This document shows, piece after piece, positions 24,100 through 38,787 of a stretch of DNA of 64,000 bases. A model generated the notes under the pieces. That model did not search any database and was not told the DNA's origin. It saw only the letters and a program-made list of their open reading frames with translations. Location: assembly GCA_011033025.1 (NCBI GenBank), contig WFMF01000449.1, positions 1 to 64,000 of the forward strand, in the 5' to 3' direction. The stretch's first letter is position 1. Each line of letters starts with the position of its first letter. Position numbers and translations under genes: made by a program. The stretch comes from Beroe forskalii. Its lineage: Eukaryota; Ctenophora; Nuda; Beroida; Beroidae.

Positions 24100-27000
24100 C
24101 TTAGTAGATACATTGCCTGAATGTACCCTATTTCTGCGTTACAATTTGATTATCAAAACTAATCTCCACCACCACTATGAAAGCGTGCGGTCACAAATTT
24201 TTCGAGACAATGGTTGGTCCAGACCCAGCCAAGAAGCCAAGGCCTACTGAGTGAGTGGACCCTTTGACTCGTCACTCGACCATTATCTCGAAATCGATAT
24301 TTGCATCCCTGAAAGGAGGTATGAATCCCTCCTTCATATTTAGGCGTGAGACTCTAGAAAGTTGTAAAACCATATAGCTAATTTCATATTGTGATTCTCT
24401 GCTGGAACTTTGGACCTGCACCTGTAACTCCATGGAGCTCCTCTTTTATCGGAACCATCTAAAAAGGGGGGGGGGGCGTTTCTCTGTCCTGACCCTTAAG
24501 ACTTGATCAAATTCCTTAACTTACCTAACGCCTTAAATCTGACCTAGACTTTCACCAAGATGTCTTATGTGAAACATTACAACTTTTTAAGGTCAAGTGT
24601 CGTAAGGTCAATTGTCGTAAGGTGAAAAGTCCGGTCCTTAAAACGGGTAATTAAGCTAGGGCTCTTGTTTTTCATGCCCCCTGCTTTTTCAGCCCCTGCT
24701 CCCCCCCCCCCCCGCAGTTTTGAGCTTATCATCTCTCAGTAGTATCACCTATCAGCAAACTTCCAAAGCTTCCCTTTTTTCATTTTCTCTCGTGACCTTT
24801 GCCCGGTGTCACATTTCACTAAATTCAATATTCCGTGTATTGGTTACGCCGGAAGATTATGTAGGTGTTGATGACGTCACTATCGGACCGTTCCACAGCA
24901 AACTGATGACGTTGCCGGTCTCTTCTTCACTGAGCCCTCGTACCAGAGACTAGCGTGTTGTCGTTGTTTGATGAGAAGCACTGTGTAATACGTGGCGGTG
25001 TGCTCATTGTTCAAACGCGCTTTTCTCAATGTTGAGTGCTCCTTTGTGTATAAGTACAGTGTATAATAGTGCACTAGTGCAAGTCTACAATGTGCTTAAC
25101 AATGTACTCACTAATTACTGTGTACTGCACAGTAATTACTGTGTACTGCACAGTAATTATTATAGCCCTTTGTTGTTTACACAGAATTTTGGCTAATCAC
25201 TCAGAATAGGCGATTTTGTGTCACCAGTATAACAGCTAAGGCAGGTGAGCACCAAGCCAAATCGCCGATTAGCACCAGTCCAGCGCTGATTTGGTGCTCA
25301 TCTGCTGCTGGTAGCCAATGGCCATTGTGGCGCTGATCGTTGCCGACTTCATTCGTTGAACACGTCAGCGGCGCTGATCGGTACCGACTGCATTTCTTAT
25401 TCATTTATCAATGCCAGCGCTGATTTTACGGATCAGCGGTACTTGAAATTTGAATGTTTATCGTTGTCAATTAGCGCTGCAACGGCAGTCAGCATCCCGT
25501 CGGGTCTGCACAGAAGATCAAGAAGATCAAGCACTGGTTTGGCATCCGGCGATAATCGGCTAATTGTTTTCGTTCACACCAGATCCGTAAAATTCGTGAA
25601 TTTTGAAGGAACTGGTACATGATTAGAGCGATCTGGTCTTCTAAAGCCAGTAATTATGTGCAGTTAATTATCCGTACTGTACAGGCAGATCATGGTTTTG
25701 TAAATCATTAAGATTTTGATTTGTATAATTTCGGTCTTCACGTAAATCCGCGTAAATGTCTTTGAAGCAATCGTCATGACTAGACTAAACATTCTGACCA
25801 TCCTATTTCAGTGTACCATCTTCAGTCAAACGTTAGTTCGATTATTTATGACTGGTGTTTAGTTTGACATATTTAGATATTTGTATCTGATAGCTTGCTC
25901 TTTTTTCTTATAAATTTAAATATTTTCTGGGTATCGTGTTTACACTCAGGCTTTGCTTACTTCATTTAAAGATCTAGCTTCTAAACTCTTGATAAGAGCT
26001 CCTAAAATTTCTTGATAAATTTGACAACAGCACAAACATAAACTACGTATGAATCATATAAATTGATAACACATTTGCCATGTAAACTTCAGATATCGTG
26101 TTCTTATCGGCTGTTGTTAAATGAGAATTCCTGCCGAACCCTCTTCATTCGAGGAATTACTCCATTTCCGTTGCTGTTACTGTAATCCGATATAGGCAGC
26201 TTTCCATCGGTAAACTTTACTTAACCCCCAGTTTTGTTAACCCCAACGAGACACGGTTATTTGTTGCGCTGAAATTGTTTTATCATTGGTGTTTGGCAGC
26301 ATACAGGGAGGCAGGACAGTTATCAGCAATTTGATACTTGCTTGTTTACCAATTAGTAAGCAGCGGCATTAAGTTGCATCCTTGTGACTGTTGTCTTCAT
26401 GTCCACTTTCTTTGTGAGTGAGTAGGAAAGTTACGCTCGCAATCTTAATTCGTAATGGCTTTCATTATTGAATCATACATTGTATTTGTACATCATTATC
26501 AATCAGAGAAACAAAATTAATTTTTCCTAACTTTCCTTTTAGGCTTTTACTTTCTCGGTCTTCACTTCGGCCTAAATAGTATCTCCGGTTCATTTCATGA
26601 CGTATAGTACGCTAAATTATGAACCTCACATAAATCAATTAGCTAATCGAAAGTCTCAATATTATCTCATTTGTTAACTACCCTTTCCACATGAATATCC
26701 TAAGCGCTTAACGTAAGCACCACACCTCATCAATTAGCCGTATTAACCTATGATAATGACGTCACTCACTCTGTAATTACTTCTTGGAAGGCTATGTGCA
26801 GTGTCACCACTTGAGATGTTGAGACTCGACCAGAGTAGTGCGGAGAGAGAGACAGAAAATAGCAAACCATATATGGAATAATTAGTGTACCATCTCCGTT
26901 CTTCTTAGCGCAGAGTTAATGTTATATATGTACGATACCTGTGTGTGTGTGTTGAGTGTTTATACTGTTGCAGTGAGAGAGTGTATTGTTTTCTTCAAGG

Positions 27001-27640
27001 GAGAAGTAGCGAGGGTTAAAACAAAGGGTTTTTTGCTTCTCCCTCCGTCTGTATTAAATAAACTCAGTTCGTTTTATATATTTTTTGCTTCTTTCTTCGT
27101 CCGTATTATTATCAAATACATCATCCGCGTATCAATGGTGTTAAATACCAACTTCAATTTTTGAAAAAAAATGTTACTACTAATTTCCAAAATTCAATTC
27201 TTTTGTGCGTCTTCGTGAAAGGTACTCCCTAGGGTTTGACAGCCCTTGTCTTTGGCGGTTCAAAAGTTGACGAAGTTGAATCACGGTGACGCGCAAAAAT
27301 AGTGACATGGGCGATTACAAAAACATTTTTTTTCTTCAAAAAGTGAAGTTGGTGTCAATGAAAACCATACGCTAAGAGTATTCCAGAGGTTGTGAATGGA
27401 TTGAGCGCTCACATAAACTCATAGATACGGCCCCTCCTACACACTATACACAGTGTACTCCCCCTCTAGTCCCCTCTCAAGAGTGAGTCAGTCTGCTAAC
27501 ACCTGGCCACCTTATGAATATCATCCCTTTTGTTATCCCTCGTTTGTCACACAGCACAGTAGCTTAATCAGGGTGTGAGATTTGTGTTATTTGAGTCTTG
27601 TGGCGGTTAAATGGTATTAGCTCCCTGTCTTCCGTTTCAT
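24100..27640. other. Intergenic DNA upstream of the kinase gene
   Basis: No supported gene. There are homopolymer runs near 24468 (G) and 24703 (C), a duplicated palindromic phrase at 25115-25155 (actgtgtactgcacagtaat), and a hairpin at 25246-25300 whose stem is TGAGCACCAA/TTGGTGCTCA in a segment rich in cagcgctgat. TGACGTCA occurs at 24872 and 26757. Short ORFs here look like noise. Confidence 0.45.
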
Positions 27641-27881
27641 TTTCAATTTCGTGCCAGAACGTTGCACACGTTGCAATAAGCGAAGTTATGCCTTTGTTTT
27701 ATGTCCGAATTAATATTAATATTAACCTCCGTTAGGATTGCCTGCACGTTGTACAGTGTGCACACGGCTTTGTACATGGCATTAGACTTCAGTTTGAGAC
27801 CTGGCGTCGTCACCTCATTTTGAGACTTCATTGAGACTTCATTTTGGCACCGCACTTTGATACACCTCTACAAGTACCAAC

Positions 27882-29417
27882 ATGTCTTCCGAACTCTCAC
27901 TTGACTCCTCCTCCTCTCCGTTTGACGGGGCTTGTTCCCCTAAAACCCTCCTCGTTCTCGGCTGCCTCCTCATCCTGAACCTCGTCTCCCTCGTCATTCA
28001 CCTCGCACTTTACTGCCGTCGTGTGCGCTCCTCCGCAGACCCCTCGGCTCCCGCCTCGCCCAACTACCGGACCATCCAAAACTTCCAGAAGTTCGTGGTG
28101 CAACACGACTCCGAGTGGTCGTCCTCCGTGGTGATACCCACTGCTGTCGAGGGGCTCGAGTCCCACTCGCTCGAGCTGCCGGGGCTGAGTCAGATCCCGG
28201 AGCAAGTGAACCTGGTGGAGGTGCTACCACACCGGAAGATCCTAGTGGGACGAGTGGCGTGGTGCGGGTACGAGGCATTCCTCAAGGAGTGTATCAACCC
28301 CCTGGAGCTGCAACTCCACCGGAGACTGAGCCACGAGAACGTGGTGCAGTTCTACTGGAGCAACATGGTGGACAAGCCCCGGATCCTCCTGTCTCCAGGG
28401 GTGGAGTGCAGTCGACACCTGCCTCTCTCTTTCTACTGCATGGAGTACTGCCGGGGCCAGGGCCTCAACAGCTTCCTGGTGGATGTAGGACATAACCTCT
28501 GTCTCAAGGAGATCCTGGGGATCATCCTCAATGTGGTGTCCGGACTCAAGTACCTGCACTGCAGGGGCATTGCGCACCGGGACTTGAAGTGTGAGAACGT
28601 CATGGTACAGACGAACGGACAGATCGTTGCTAAGATCGCTGATTTTGATCACGCTATCGAAGCTAACACGGAGTTGAGCAATCACCACGAACGTACGAGT
28701 TTCGGATCTCCGCTCTACACCGCACCGGAGTTTCTGCTGGACACCGTAACGGCGCCGAACTGCGAGGATTACCTTCGTCACGACGTGTTTTCCTTGGGTC
28801 TCCTGATGTGGGAGTGTCTAACTTGGGCGCGGTGCCGACACAACACTGTGCCATGTCTGGCAGCTGCTGCTCCTCCTCCTCCTGCTGCCGGAGAAACAAC
28901 CCCTCTCCTCCAGGACCCTCCTCCGCCGCTGCGCGCGCCGCACATCACGGCATGGCACGGCAGGAGCTTCTGTGCCGGGCCGTCTTCGAGCGGCGTAACG
29001 CGAGAGTCTACCCACGACATGGCGCAGTATAAGAGCCTGGTGAACTGCTCCTCTACGGTTCACATCGCACTGCTCTCCCAGCTGTGCATTTCCCTCAACC
29101 TGCGGTACAACAAGAAGGAGAAGATGCTGAAGAAGAAGGGGGTGTGGTTTAGGGGGGACAGACTCATTGACCGGGATCTGATGAGGGAGTTCTACACTAA
29201 GAACCTGCACGCGAGGCCCCACCTTTTCCCGGATTCCAGTGATATAGCTCGTGTTCTGAATTTATTGCTGGAGGATTGCTGGCGGAGTGAGCCGAGGGAG
29301 CGGTGGACGGTACAGGATGTGTTCGAAGTGGTGGCTCAGATTGTGGGACGGCTGCATGGCGGCGATCAGGTGGCTAAACGCGACAAAGATATGGTATACG
29401 AGGCGCCTGTGGTATAA
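27882..29417 (+). CDS. Membrane-anchored TK/TKL-like protein kinase with DFD in place of DFG
   Basis: Intronless ORF of 511 residues. Residues 22-44 form a hydrophobic helix (LLVLGCLLILNLVSLVIH) followed by RRVR, suggesting a single-pass anchor with the C-terminal kinase domain in the cytosol. Kinase landmarks: probable beta3 lysine K135 (EAFLKEC), alpha-C glutamate E142 only seven residues later, HENVVQFYW, hinge MEYC, catalytic loop HRDLKCEN (H232-N239), ADFD at 253-256 where DFG is expected, GSPLYTAPE (APE 281-283), D301VFSLG, and a C-lobe end CWRSEPRERWTVQDVF. No clear glycine-rich loop is visible. A proline- and alanine-rich insert of about 100 residues (318 to about 420) splits the C-lobe. 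Catalytic HRD aspartate and asparagine are present but the metal-binding DFG glycine is D, so activity may be atypical. Family unknown; pseudokinase or atypical kinase both fit. A 21-bp minisatellite starts right after the stop. Confidence 0.8.
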   Translation: MSSELSLDSSSSPFDGACSPKTLLVLGCLLILNLVSLVIHLALYCRRVRSSADPSAPASPNYRTIQNFQKFVVQHDSEWSSSVVIPTAVEGLESHSLELPGLSQIPEQVNLVEVLPHRKILVGRVAWCGYEAFLKECINPLELQLHRRLSHENVVQFYWSNMVDKPRILLSPGVECSRHLPLSFYCMEYCRGQGLNSFLVDVGHNLCLKEILGIILNVVSGLKYLHCRGIAHRDLKCENVMVQTNGQIVAKIADFDHAIEANTELSNHHERTSFGSPLYTAPEFLLDTVTAPNCEDYLRHDVFSLGLLMWECLTWARCRHNTVPCLAAAAPPPPAAGETTPLLQDPPPPLRAPHITAWHGRSFCAGPSSSGVTRESTHDMAQYKSLVNCSSTVHIALLSQLCISLNLRYNKKEKMLKKKGVWFRGDRLIDRDLMREFYTKNLHARPHLFPDSSDIARVLNLLLEDCWRSEPRERWTVQDVFEVVAQIVGRLHGGDQVAKRDKDMVYEAPVV

Positions 29418-29704
29418 TAGTGGTGTCAGTAGCAGAGTGGTGTCAAACAGTAGCAGAGTTGTGTCAAACCGATATGGAGTGGTGTCAATCAGTAACAGTG
29501 TGGTGTCAATCAGTTGCAGAGTGGTGTCAATCAGTTACAGAGTGGTGTCAATCAGTAGCAGAGTGGTGTCAATCAGTTACAGTGAGGTGTCAAACAGTAG
29601 CAGAGTGTTGTCAATCAGTAAAGGATTGGTGTCAATCAGTTACAATGTGGTGTCAATCAGTTGCAGAGTGGTGTCAATCAGTTTCAGGGTTGTGTCAAAC
29701 CTAA
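29418..29704. repeat. 21-bp minisatellite abutting the kinase stop codon
   Basis: About 13 units of a 21-bp repeat (AGTGGTGTCAATCAGTTACAG and variants) begin immediately after the TAA at 29415. Because the period is seven codons and the unit lacks stops, more than one plus frame stays open across it. These repeat-encoded peptides are not evidence of a gene. The array would lie in the kinase 3' UTR. Confidence 0.9.
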
Positions 29705-29784
29705 CAGCATACGATGAACACGCTGGGTTATGCCGTTATGGGAGTGTAGTTTTTATTTTATTGAACGAAATGATAGACGTGTGA

Positions 29785-32606
<2,822 letters not shown>

Positions 32607-32848
32607 ACACTTCCCTCCTCCCTCTCTCTCGCTTCATCGTATCTCGCTCTCCCAAGGGGTCACATTATCTCTTCCTATTTCTAGCGTGTTTCACGTGTGA
32701 TATTATAAGTGTGAAGAGACACGTTTAGCACATGAATTTAAATCCTGTGTTAAGATAAACGTGAATGTGCTCTATCCATGGCACTGCATACATTCGTTAT
32801 GTTATTAATGTAACTGTATTGCATCAACCTTGAAACCTAAATGTTGCA

Positions 32849-32854
32849 AATAAA
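32849..32854 (+). terminator. ARF1 polyadenylation signal
   Basis: AATAAA lies about 245 bp after the ARF1 stop codon, in a spacing and context (gcAATAAA-like, followed by T/G-rich sequence) suited to 3' end formation. Inferred from consensus only. Confidence 0.5.
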
Positions 32855-33600
32855 GTATTTCCTTGTGTTTGGATTACACAGATCCATCAAACCCATACTA
32901 TACGCGTTTATCGTGCACGATTATGATTATCTCACGGCTCTTGAAGGTTTTTGCAGTACAGTAGGGTAACTTGCCCTCCCCATTGCTCTATATTTGACAG
33001 GCGGCGTATCTATTCACTAGAAATCGGTATTTTGCTGGCAAAATTTGTAGAAATTGTGAATGAGATGATGTAGCTCATCCGGTAAAATGTATTAAATCTG
33101 TATAATCAGTTTATTGTAGAGCACTTTTATGTTTAAATAATATGTTTGTTCATGCCTGTTGCCTATATTTCGATAAAGCTAGTAAAATGTCACTAAACTG
33201 TCACAGCAGATAAAACCTAAATTTCCTTGTCAAAATAATGGGTCTGACGACGTCATACAACAATTTCCTGGATGATGCTCTAACTACAATTTATTTTTCC
33301 TTAGAATTAATGCTATTGCATTGTGGTTCGAATGATTACCATTTCATAATTAATGCCTGTAAAGTAAGAAGCTGCATCAAATATCTCGATGGTCAGTGCT
33401 TATTTTATTAAATATCAATATACCATTACCAGGGCTCAAATTTATATTAAAATCTTCGAGAATAAATTTAAGATCATATTTTCGCATAGAATTTATGTTA
33501 TTGAAATTTATTTCATTTTCTTCCTGTTCTAATCTTTCTGAATGTGAAACTGTTGAGTGTTGCTGCCGGACGACCGGACGTCGTTTCCTTGCTAAGATGG
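32855..33600. other. Intergenic spacer
   Basis: AT-rich, with no gene I can support. A ggttcgaat word at about 33325 is not in a tRNA fold. Confidence 0.5.
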
Positions 33601-33619
33601 TAGGACAAAACGCCGCCCG

Positions 33620-34500
33620 GACATAACACCACCTTGTCCTTAGAGCGGAAATTGTGCGTTGGAAACGCTCGTGCGGACCATATGCCACACGTCATTACGT
33701 CCGTAAAATTGTGTCACTTCACAAGCGTCTTGCCTAACGTCGTCTACGTCTCGACAGATTTTGCCCCTCTAACGTCTCCTGACTGGATGGTGAGAGCGCT
33801 TGTCGGCGTCCGCTGACAACGTCTGACATATCAGACGTTTTCGGCGGACGCGCGCATGTTGCTAAACACGTATATCCCTGTGTTCCCCTAACCAGGGGCG
33901 CGTACATACAGCACCCGTGCCAACCAGGCCCTGGTTAGGGCAACCCTGTGTGGCTCGCGCGGCGCGTACACACACCTATGCCATGCGGGCTTAGGAATGG
34001 GGCATGTCATGTCTGACATGTGACATGGCTGTTGTTCCTAAGCTCGCATAGGTGTGTGTACGCTCTGCGCGCGCTTCCCTTAAGATGGATTTCACCCTTT
34101 CTGACATGTCAGACGTTGTCGGCGGACGCGCGTGTCATGTCTAGTCTGACATGGCTGTTGTTCCTAAGCCCGCATAGCTTAGGTGTGTGTGTGTGTAGGT
34201 GTGCTTCCCTACGCTAAGAAAGCGAGCCACACGTGGTTAACAAACTTAAACGTGTTTATAAATGGATTTCACCCATCCTTAGCGCGCAACATTCGGAAAT
34301 TTGGAAAGTCGTGAAAAATTTGGAGGGCCGCGGAAAAAAATGGCGCGCGGCGGAGGGTAGGGTAAAATCCTACAAACTCGTAGGATGTTACCCTACCCGC
34401 GCGCGCGGCGCAACGTTCCACATTTGGACGTCACTTTGCAACCTTGATAGAAATAGACGGGGCAACGTCCGTCGAGTGCACACTTCAGTCTAAATTTAAA
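33620..34500 (+). promoter_or_regulatory. GC-rich repetitive 5' flank or 5' UTR of LINE copy B
   Basis: This GC-rich stretch lies directly before the LINE ORF1 remnant. It repeats the phrases tcagacgttgtcggcggacg, ggatttcaccc and gttgttcctaag. A perfect 18-bp inverted pair, GCGTACACACACCTATGC (33964-33981) and its complement (34046-34063), frames an internal palindrome, and half-copies recur to 34200. Position and repetition suggest a LINE 5' UTR/promoter or an older repeat the LINE sits in; copy A is truncated before this point, so the two cannot be told apart. Confidence 0.4.
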
Positions 34501-35368
34501 ATTGATACGAAGATAATTAGCACATGTGAAGCAGTGTGCAACTGATTGATGAAGTACTAATGATATTATTTAATGAGGAAAATGCAACATGCAATGCAAA
34601 GGAACTTGTAAATGATGTAAACAGTGATACGGTTGCCTTTGTGAGACGCCGCTTAAGATTTGACCTTCTTAAGACATGTGTCATTTCACTGCGAGGTTAT
34701 AGGGGTAAACCAAGAGCCATAGCAGCAGAAATGGAGACACTGGACCTCAATCTCATATCTAAAGCAGAGTATTAGCTGAAATTGGATCTAGTGTCAGCCA
34801 ACAAGATTCATTGGTCATTATGGAATTATAAATATCTTTTGAACTTTCAAGTTTTATGGTGCCAGCTGTTCTTTTAATGAAAGTTCATACATGGGCACAA
34901 GGAAGTCATTGAGGCAACTAATGGACCTGCTGCAATCAAAGAGGTCTGTAAGAACCTAAATGTGGAAAATATTGAAAGGGAAAAGAAGAAGAAAAATGTG
35001 ATTGTAAGCAATGTGCCAGAGCAACCAGCACACTTGAGTGGAGAAGCAAGAAAAACAAATGACATTGACTATTTGTGCCGAGAGTTAGACATGGACAAAG
35101 AGGAAATTGTTACTTGTTTTAGAACTGGCAAATTGCAGAGAGATGAAAATGGTGCAATGAAACCAAGACCTGTTGTTGTTGTTTTCAGAAAGGAAGATAT
35201 AGCAAACTTTTGGCACAATGACAAGAAGGGTTACAAATCAAACTCACACTGGGTGAATCCAGATTTATGCAGAGCTGATAGGGATGCCCAATTTTTTCTG
35301 AGGCAGGAGCGAAGGAAGAGGAAGCAGCAACTGGAAGAGAAGAGAAACAAAGAGAAAGTAACAAGCAA

Positions 35369-37477
35369 TTGAGGGTTTACTATACAAATGCCAATGGACT
35401 GATTAACAAGCTTTCAGAGCTTAAAATACTTCTTGAATCTGAAAATATTGATATTGCTTGCATAACTGAGAGTCATTTTCATGAAGAAGTTTTGGAAGCT
35501 GAGATAAGTCTACCTGGATTCACTGCTTATAGGGGTGACAGAAATTTCAAGCTTGATAGGACAATTAACAAATCTACAGTATTCAGTGAAGGTGGTGGTT
35601 CAGTCATCTATGTTAAAAATAATATTCAAGTTGTAGAAAAGTCACATTATTCATCTCATGACTCAACCTCTGTGATCATTGAAACTGAAATAGGAAATAT
35701 TTTGATTGGATGCTTCTATCGGTCAACTTCTCTTAATGAAGAGCAAAACTCAAAATTTCTTGACCATTTCTTTCAGAAAGCTACATTTAATGATCAAACT
35801 GAAAAGATTTTGCTTGGGGATTTTAACTGTCCTAACATCTCCTGGCTTTCTGGCAATGTTACTGGACCAAAACATTCTATTGACAATAACATCAAAATAC
35901 AGCAGAAGCTTGTGGAAGGGATCCATAATGCTGGGTTAACATGGCTTGTCACAGATGAGATAACCAGGTGTAAGAAAGTGGGTGATGAAATCCAGGAGAG
36001 CACATTAGATCAGATATTCTTGTCAGAAGAGTCACTGTCCAATGATTTCAAAATCTCTGCTCCTCTTGGTAAGAGTGACCATGTTTCTATGATAGTTGAC
36101 CTGAATGTGATGAAAATTGATCAAAGTCATTCTTATGAAACTGATGATGTCAGGAGGAATTGGTCTCGGATGGGACTGAAAGACATATTAGAGCTATCAA
36201 AGGACATTGATTGGAGTTTTTCAAAGGACCCAGCAGTTATGAATGTTGAAGAAATGTGGGAAGAAATTCACAACAAATTGTTAGGAATTACTGATCTAGT
36301 TCCCAGATGCAATGTCCATGATTCTGAAAGAAATGAGGAAAAAAGTACTCCCTGGATCAATTCTTCTTTGAAACGTGCTATTAGATCTAAAAACAAGTTT
36401 TGGGGAATTTTTGATACAAGTCCTACCTTGGAAAATCTCAATACAGCTCTCATGAAGCAGGGTGAACTTGAGGCCATTGAGTTGAAGGCTAAACTCAAAT
36501 ATGAAAGGCTTATAACTAATGATCTCAAGCACAACTCTAAAGCTTTTTATTCCTATCTGCGCTCAAGAAGGAATGTCAAGTCAATTGTCACAGTGTTGAA
36601 AAAAGCAGATGGATCAATGACATCAAGTGACAGAGAAACTGCAAACTGTTTTGCAGACGGATTTAGCTCAGTTTTCACAAATGAGCCATATGGTCCATTG
36701 CCGCAATCTTGCTACAAAACTACCAATAAGAATATTTCAGATGTCATCATTTCTGAAGAAGATGTTTGTAATGAATTGAAGTCTGTGAACATGTTCAAAA
36801 GCTCTGGTCCTGATAATATACATCCTAAACTACTGAAAGCACTTGCAGAAAATCCTGAGTTTGTGAAGAGCCTTACCTTACTTTATAATAACTGTGTGGT
36901 TGGACTTAGAATTCCTCAGCTGTGGAAGGTTGCGAATGTAGTAAGTTTACACAAGAAAGATTCCAAGACAGATCCTCTCAACTACAGACCTGTGTCTTTA
37001 ACATGCATTTTGTGTAAGATTTATGAGAAATTTATAAGAAACCATGTCTTAGAGTTTGTGAAGGACGATATTAGTGAACACCAACATGGTTTTGTAGAAA
37101 ATAAATCATGTTTATCAAACTTATTAGAGACTGTTGATGCCGTGATTGATCTCTTAGACTCTGGGTATCCTGTAGATTTATTTTACTTTGATTTTTGCAA
37201 AGCTTTTGATACTGTTCCTCACTACAGGCTACTTACTAAGTTGGAAAATTATGGCATCAAGGGCTCAACATTATCTATTATAAGAGACTTCCTTAGTGAC
37301 AGATCTTTACGTACTTGTGTAAGGGGAAGTTATTCTTCTCTTAGGAAAGTTATTTCTGGAGTGCCCCAAGGCTCAGTTTTGGGCCCATTGTTATTCATAC
37401 TTTTTATTAACGATCTGCCTGAAAATATCAAAAATTTGACAAAGTTATTTGCAGATGACCTAAAACTGATTGTGTAA
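35369..37477 (+). CDS. LINE copy B ORF2: AP endonuclease plus RT up to the FADD motif
   Basis: The frame is open for about 702 codons (first codon TTG in a reinitiation position over the ORF1 stop). The N-terminal third is an APE-type endonuclease and the C-terminal third an RT that runs through motif B and FADD, then ends at a stop eight codons later. RT thumb and C-terminal regions follow only in broken frames. Not functional as it stands. Confidence 0.85.
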   Translation: MRVYYTNANGLINKLSELKILLESENIDIACITESHFHEEVLEAEISLPGFTAYRGDRNFKLDRTINKSTVFSEGGGSVIYVKNNIQVVEKSHYSSHDSTSVIIETEIGNILIGCFYRSTSLNEEQNSKFLDHFFQKATFNDQTEKILLGDFNCPNISWLSGNVTGPKHSIDNNIKIQQKLVEGIHNAGLTWLVTDEITRCKKVGDEIQESTLDQIFLSEESLSNDFKISAPLGKSDHVSMIVDLNVMKIDQSHSYETDDVRRNWSRMGLKDILELSKDIDWSFSKDPAVMNVEEMWEEIHNKLLGITDLVPRCNVHDSERNEEKSTPWINSSLKRAIRSKNKFWGIFDTSPTLENLNTALMKQGELEAIELKAKLKYERLITNDLKHNSKAFYSYLRSRRNVKSIVTVLKKADGSMTSSDRETANCFADGFSSVFTNEPYGPLPQSCYKTTNKNISDVIISEEDVCNELKSVNMFKSSGPDNIHPKLLKALAENPEFVKSLTLLYNNCVVGLRIPQLWKVANVVSLHKKDSKTDPLNYRPVSLTCILCKIYEKFIRNHVLEFVKDDISEHQHGFVENKSCLSNLLETVDAVIDLLDSGYPVDLFYFDFCKAFDTVPHYRLLTKLENYGIKGSTLSIIRDFLSDRSLRTCVRGSYSSLRKVISGVPQGSVLGPLLFILFINDLPENIKNLTKLFADDLKLIV

Positions 37478-38703
37478 ATGCTAGTGATAGAACAGCTGTA
37501 ATTAGTGACCTTGAATCTCTTGAAAACTGGGAATCTATGTGGCTCCTAAAGTTTAATCCTAGTAAAATGTAAGTTATGCATTTTAATCATAATAAGAACC
37601 CTATCAACGAGTATCAATTAGATAAAGTAGTCTTAGAAAGTGTTACATCTGAAAGGATCTTGGTATTATTATGAATAGTGAACTGAAATGGAATGAGAAT
37701 ATTAACTCTTGTATTAAAGATGCAAATAGAATGATTGGTTGGGTTACTAGAAACATACTCAATCGTGACCCAGTTGTTTTAACACACATTTATAAAGCTA
37801 TAATTAGACCAAAGTTAGAGTACTTGTACAGATTTGGAATACAAGTATTTGTCATGGTAATTGGTCCATAATTTTGGAGTTAGAATCAATACAACGTAGA
37901 TTCACAAGATTAACCAAATGATTTTGGATTATTACCCTATAGTGAACGTTTGGAGAAACTTAATCTTACCACATTAGGTGAAAGGAGATTGAGAGGAGAT
38001 CTTATTGAGACTTATAAAATCTTGAATAATAAAGTTGATTATGGCAAGAATATTTTTAGGCTTAGTAGGTCACAGAAGAATATTATTCATAAAATAGTTA
38101 AATCCAATGATTCTGATATTTGCAAAATAAGATCACATTTCCTGCCTGAAAATTTACGAAATTACTGGAATAATCTACCCAACTATGTCAAGTTTTCAGA
38201 GGATGTTCCTTCTTTTAAAAATAATCTTGAAGTGTTTAAAAAGGGTGTTTGCATAATAATGAAAATAATTACTGGGTAGTGTCAAAGTTAATCATTGATA
38301 AGATTGAGGGAAATAACAGCTATCTAGTTAATAAAGCGAAGTTTAACAACTTTTAATTGAAAACAAGTTTATAGCAAAGAGGAAAGGCATAAATACATAT
38401 GTCACACCTAATAGGGAATAAGGTTTTGTATCTTTCAGCTTTTATTTATATGTGCTGATAATTTCCAGACATTTTTACAGTTTTAAATTATTATTTAGTA
38501 TGTAACAGTTTGCTACATTGATACAGTTTTTCTTTAAAACTATTATTATGAAATTATTTATTTAATAAATTATTACCCTTGTTTTCAAGTTTTCATTACC
38601 AACTGTTTTTAATACCAGTTCAATTGTTTCTAATTGAATTTTGACCGTATGTTTTTATGTTTGTTATGTAAACTTTTATCAAAATTCTGAATTTTGATTT
38701 TGA

Positions 38704-38787
38704 GCACCTTGTGAAGGTGCATCACTTTATGAATGAAGTAACTAGTCACTGAACTTTTCTTATTTGGACACCTTGGTTATAAGGTGT
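38704..38787 (+). other. Paired hairpins in the LINE copy B 3' UTR
   Basis: GCACCTT-gtg-AAGGTGC at 38704-38720 and ACACCTT-ggttat-AAGGTGT at 38768-38787 form two stems with nearly the same sequence, shortly before the (TATAT)n tail. LINEs of the CR1/L2/Jockey type often use 3' structures for RT recognition. A role here is inferred. Confidence 0.5.

Noticed and set aside
28115-29222. Several ORFs on both strands over the kinase gene
   Set aside because: GC-rich coding DNA leaves shadow frames open; only the 511-residue frame has motifs.
29287-29784. 165-codon ORF overlapping the kinase end
   Set aside because: Most of it is the 21-bp minisatellite and the rest is antiphase to the kinase.
33318-33345. 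ggttcgaat word suggesting a tRNA T-arm
   Set aside because: No acceptor, D-arm or anticodon stem can be folded around it.
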